Origin: G963665975 sp963665975
Lineage (GTDB): Bacteria > Bacteroidota > Rhodothermia > Rhodothermales > Bin80
Direction: 5' to 3'
DNA length: 64,000 nt
Assembly (NCBI GenBank): GCA_963665975.1
Contig: OY762508.1
Location: 3,472,001-3,536,000 of the forward strand
This document shows positions 61,799 to 64,000 of this stretch, piece after piece. The notes beneath the pieces were generated by a model. It was not told where the DNA came from, searched no databases, and was given only the letters and a program-made list of their open reading frames with translations. The position numbers were made by a program, and so were the translations under genes. The stretch's first letter is position 1, and each line of letters opens with the position of its first letter.

Positions 61799-63202
61799 AT
61801 GCTTCGTCCTGCCTTATTTCCAATCCTGCTGGTTCTGGCGGCAGCCTGCACGCAGCCGCCACCCAACATAATCCTTATCGTCACCGATGATCAGGGTTAT
61901 GAAGATCTCGGCACGTATGGCGCCAGGGGGTTCGCCACGCCGCACCTGGACCAGATGGCCCGGGAAGGAATCCGATTTACGGATTTCTACACAGCAGCGG
62001 CCTCGTGTTCTCCTTCTCGCGCTGCCATGCTGACCGGCATGTATCCACAGCGCCTCGGAATCCCGGGCGTACTCATGCCGCAATCAACCAAAGGACTACA
62101 TCCGGACGAGGTCACCCTGGCCGAATTGCTTCAGACAGGAGGTTATGCCACGGCCTGCATTGGCAAATGGCATCTCGGCCACGCCACGCCACACCTTCCA
62201 CCGAACCACGGATTTGATGTGTATTTCGGCATTCCATATTCGAATGATATGACGCCGGATTCTGTCAAGAATCCCAATCCCTATGCGCGGCGTCACCCGC
62301 CACTGCCACTGGTGGAGGGACTGGAAGTCATCGAAACGGAACCGGATCAGCGACAGCTCACACGATGGTACACAGAACGGGCTGTCCGATTTATCGAGGA
62401 AAATGCGAGCGATCCGTTCTTTCTGTATGTTCCGCACACGTTTCCCCACATGCCTCTATTTACGTCCGATTCATTTACAGGCAAGTCGGAGCGTGGTCTT
62501 TACGGTGATGTGCTCATGGAGATTGATTGGTCTGTCGGGCGCATCATGGATACGCTCAAACGGCGAGGACTGGACAAAAATACGCTTGTGATATTTACAT
62601 CCGACAATGGGCCCTGGCTTGTGAAAGGAAACCACAGCGGCTCTGCGGGGCCCCTAAGGGAAGGCAAGGGCACCACGTTCGAGGGAGGTCACCGCGTACC
62701 GCTTCTAATGTGGTGGCCGGGTGTCATACCCGCCGGTATGGTGAGTAGCGAGTTGGTCACGGCCATGGATTTCGTGCCGACAATCGCCCGGCTGACCGGT
62801 ACAAAATCTACCGGGCTGGCATTTGACGGCAAAGACATCACTGCTCTTTTGCGCCAGGAACCAGGTGCAGAGTCCCCTCACGAGGCTTTCTATTACTACA
62901 ATGGCCGGCAACTCCAGGCGGTGCGTGCGGGTCCGTGGAAACTGCACGTTCCACACCGTTACAGAAGTATTCATGGCGCCCGCCTCTCCACGCCGACACA
63001 TCCGGGCGCCTATGTGCAGGATTCTATTGGTCTGGCACTTTTTAACCTTGAGACAGATGTTGGCGAGACCATGGACCTGAAAGCCGAGCACCCCGAAATC
63101 GTCAAGCGGCTACAGGAATTGATGGACCGGATGCGGGAGGATCTGGGTGATGCACTCACGGATCATAAAGGGTCAGGCGTTCGCAAGGCAGCAGAGATAT
63201 AA
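61799..63202 (+). CDS. Lipoprotein arylsulfatase-family sulfatase
   Basis: A 467-aa sulfatase. A lipobox (VLAAAC) predicts a lipid anchor. ILIVTDDQGYEDLGTYG carries the first Ca-binding Asp pair (30-31). CSPSRAAMLTG (C70) is the Cys-type site converted to formylglycine by a maturase. ACIGKWHLGH, the TSDNGP metal block and GPLREGKGTTFEGGHRVPLL complete the family signature. It is expected to remove sulfate from glycans or small sulfate esters in the periplasm. No maturase gene is in the window. Confidence 0.93.
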   Translation: MLRPALFPILLVLAAACTQPPPNIILIVTDDQGYEDLGTYGARGFATPHLDQMAREGIRFTDFYTAAASCSPSRAAMLTGMYPQRLGIPGVLMPQSTKGLHPDEVTLAELLQTGGYATACIGKWHLGHATPHLPPNHGFDVYFGIPYSNDMTPDSVKNPNPYARRHPPLPLVEGLEVIETEPDQRQLTRWYTERAVRFIEENASDPFFLYVPHTFPHMPLFTSDSFTGKSERGLYGDVLMEIDWSVGRIMDTLKRRGLDKNTLVIFTSDNGPWLVKGNHSGSAGPLREGKGTTFEGGHRVPLLMWWPGVIPAGMVSSELVTAMDFVPTIARLTGTKSTGLAFDGKDITALLRQEPGAESPHEAFYYYNGRQLQAVRAGPWKLHVPHRYRSIHGARLSTPTHPGAYVQDSIGLALFNLETDVGETMDLKAEHPEIVKRLQELMDRMREDLGDALTDHKGSGVRKAAEI

Positions 63203-63487
63203 CCAGTATGGCGGGAGCGAGGTACGGGTTTTATCTGCGTCCCACCACTCCCTGTCAGTCACATGCTTAATGAACAACGGCTTGCTGTCAATACAGCGAA
63301 TCGGGCCTTGAGCTCGCCGGGTCCGTAAGCAATGCACCCTTATCGGTCTGAATGAGTCCTGTCTGTGTGCGACAGCCTGACCACGGTGTGGGTATGCACC
63401 CTGGTCGATATAGCTATAGCCCACACGTTAAGATATTAAATACTAACACCCTATACTATCAGGAAAGCACAAATTACGTAAGCGAGC

Positions 63488-64000
63488 CTACCTGTAGAGC
63501 GAAAGCCTGGTAATGCGGCCTTCCGGTCCAATGGCCCACCCCATGTGCGGACCGGCAAAGGCGATACTCCAATGGTTTTGCGCAGATAGGGTCTTCCAGG
63601 TTTCGCCACCGTCTGTCGTGTAGCCGATACCCTGCGGACCTACCGCAACCAGGGTCGGCTTGGGAGCCCCGGGAACATAGACGGCGCCGTATACGGGACC
63701 TGGAAACTCCGGACGTCCGACCATTCGCCATGACTGTCCCCCGTCAGAAGTAAAGGCAACGTTGTCTGCACGGCTTTCCATATCCGCTACGTCTCCTCCC
63801 AGCACGGCTCCGCTCCGTGCGTCAAGAAATGCCACGGATGTGATGCCGCGTGTGGCGCCGCCGGCGATCGGCGTATCCGCATACGACCAGCTTCTGCCAC
63901 GATCCATCGTCCGAAGCACGCGCGCGTTTCCCTCTTCACTCGCCCCAGTCCCGATCCACGCCGTACTGTCTCCTGCTGCAAGCAGGCAATGGCCGCTGGC
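63488..64000 (-). CDS. BNR/Ycf48-like beta-propeller protein (partial, runs off right edge)
   Basis: At least 170 C-terminal residues are present and the frame is open to the window edge. Repeated blade motifs are visible: VLRTMDRGRSWSYADTP, NVAFTSDGGQSWRMVG and GIGYTTDGGETWKTLSAQN. Each has the SxDGGxxW Asp-box of BNR/sialidase-like and Ycf48-type propellers, and GWAIGPEGRITRLSL ends it. The N-terminus and any signal peptide are outside the window. Likely an exported propeller; function unknown. Confidence 0.75.
   Translation of the reverse strand, partial: ASGHCLLAAGDSTAWIGTGASEEGNARVLRTMDRGRSWSYADTPIAGGATRGITSVAFLDARSGAVLGGDVADMESRADNVAFTSDGGQSWRMVGRPEFPGPVYGAVYVPGAPKPTLVAVGPQGIGYTTDGGETWKTLSAQNHWSIAFAGPHMGWAIGPEGRITRLSLYR

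Noticed and set aside
63173..63424. 83-codon minus-strand frame between the sulfatase and the propeller gene
   Set aside because: Low-information translation without motifs and partly overlapping the sulfatase gene; nothing else seen in this 285-bp gap.

Overview
The window most resembles a chromosome segment from a Bacteroidota bacterium of the Rhodothermales type (Rhodothermia). This is inference. It rests on proteins ending in type IX secretion (T9SS) C-terminal sorting domains, PorV-like and PorQ-like outer-membrane proteins, a very long SecA, a K+-type membrane pyrophosphatase, and an ebo-type metabolite-traffic cluster. Most start codons lack a clear Shine-Dalgarno sequence, as is common in that phylum.

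Layout. 1-4.0 kb (minus): nucleotide-sugar operon with UDP-glucuronate decarboxylase, GDP-fucose synthase, GDP-mannose 4,6-dehydratase, a short RmlA-like nucleotidyltransferase and an RmlC-like epimerase cut by the left edge. 4.2-11.4 kb: housekeeping genes (Asp/Glu racemase, tRNA-Gln, prs, rplY, pth, hppA, 2-oxoacid dehydrogenase E2). 11.5-17.5 kb: accessory zone with a tyrosine-recombinase-fold protein that lacks its catalytic Arg/Arg/Tyr, a complete IS21-family element with about 46-bp terminal inverted repeats, an outer-membrane-like protein, and gene fossils including a frameshifted TcmP (three-Cys-motif partner).

17.45-24.5 kb is a direct tandem duplication of about 3.47 kb. Each copy holds a secreted protein of 14 WD40 repeats with a T9SS sorting domain, followed by a convergent phosphodiesterase gene. 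That gene is truncated in copy 1. In copy 2 it is intact and forms the end of an ebo cluster (small protein, EboB, EboE, EboC, EboF; 28.3 to 23.7 kb, minus strand), with no eboA or eboD visible. A PorQ-like gene lies just upstream of this cluster.

29.6-44.1 kb: secA, recN, two overlapping phosphohexomutase genes, free-Met-R-sulfoxide reductase, a secreted DsbA-like protein, an SDR reductase, a BtuF-like binding protein and a DUF5916/CBM9-like outer-membrane protein. 44.1-54.4 kb (minus): an array of a giant T9SS cargo protein (about 1140 aa) paired with a PorV-like protein. One pair is intact, and a second giant gene is intact. Its PorV partner is a pseudogene split by about 1.2 kb that contains a DUF1640 coiled-coil gene. 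A fossil of the giant gene's 3' end lies between the pairs.

55.4-64 kb: periplasmic sugar and sulfate catabolism, with two Tat-exported Gfo/Idh/MocA oxidoreductases, a lipoprotein, a lipoprotein galactose mutarotase, a trans-sulfuration enzyme, a lipoprotein sulfatase and a BNR/Ycf48-like protein cut by the right edge. Two themes dominate the less ordinary content: T9SS-dependent surface proteins multiplied by recent segmental duplication, and an ebo cluster next to those duplications.
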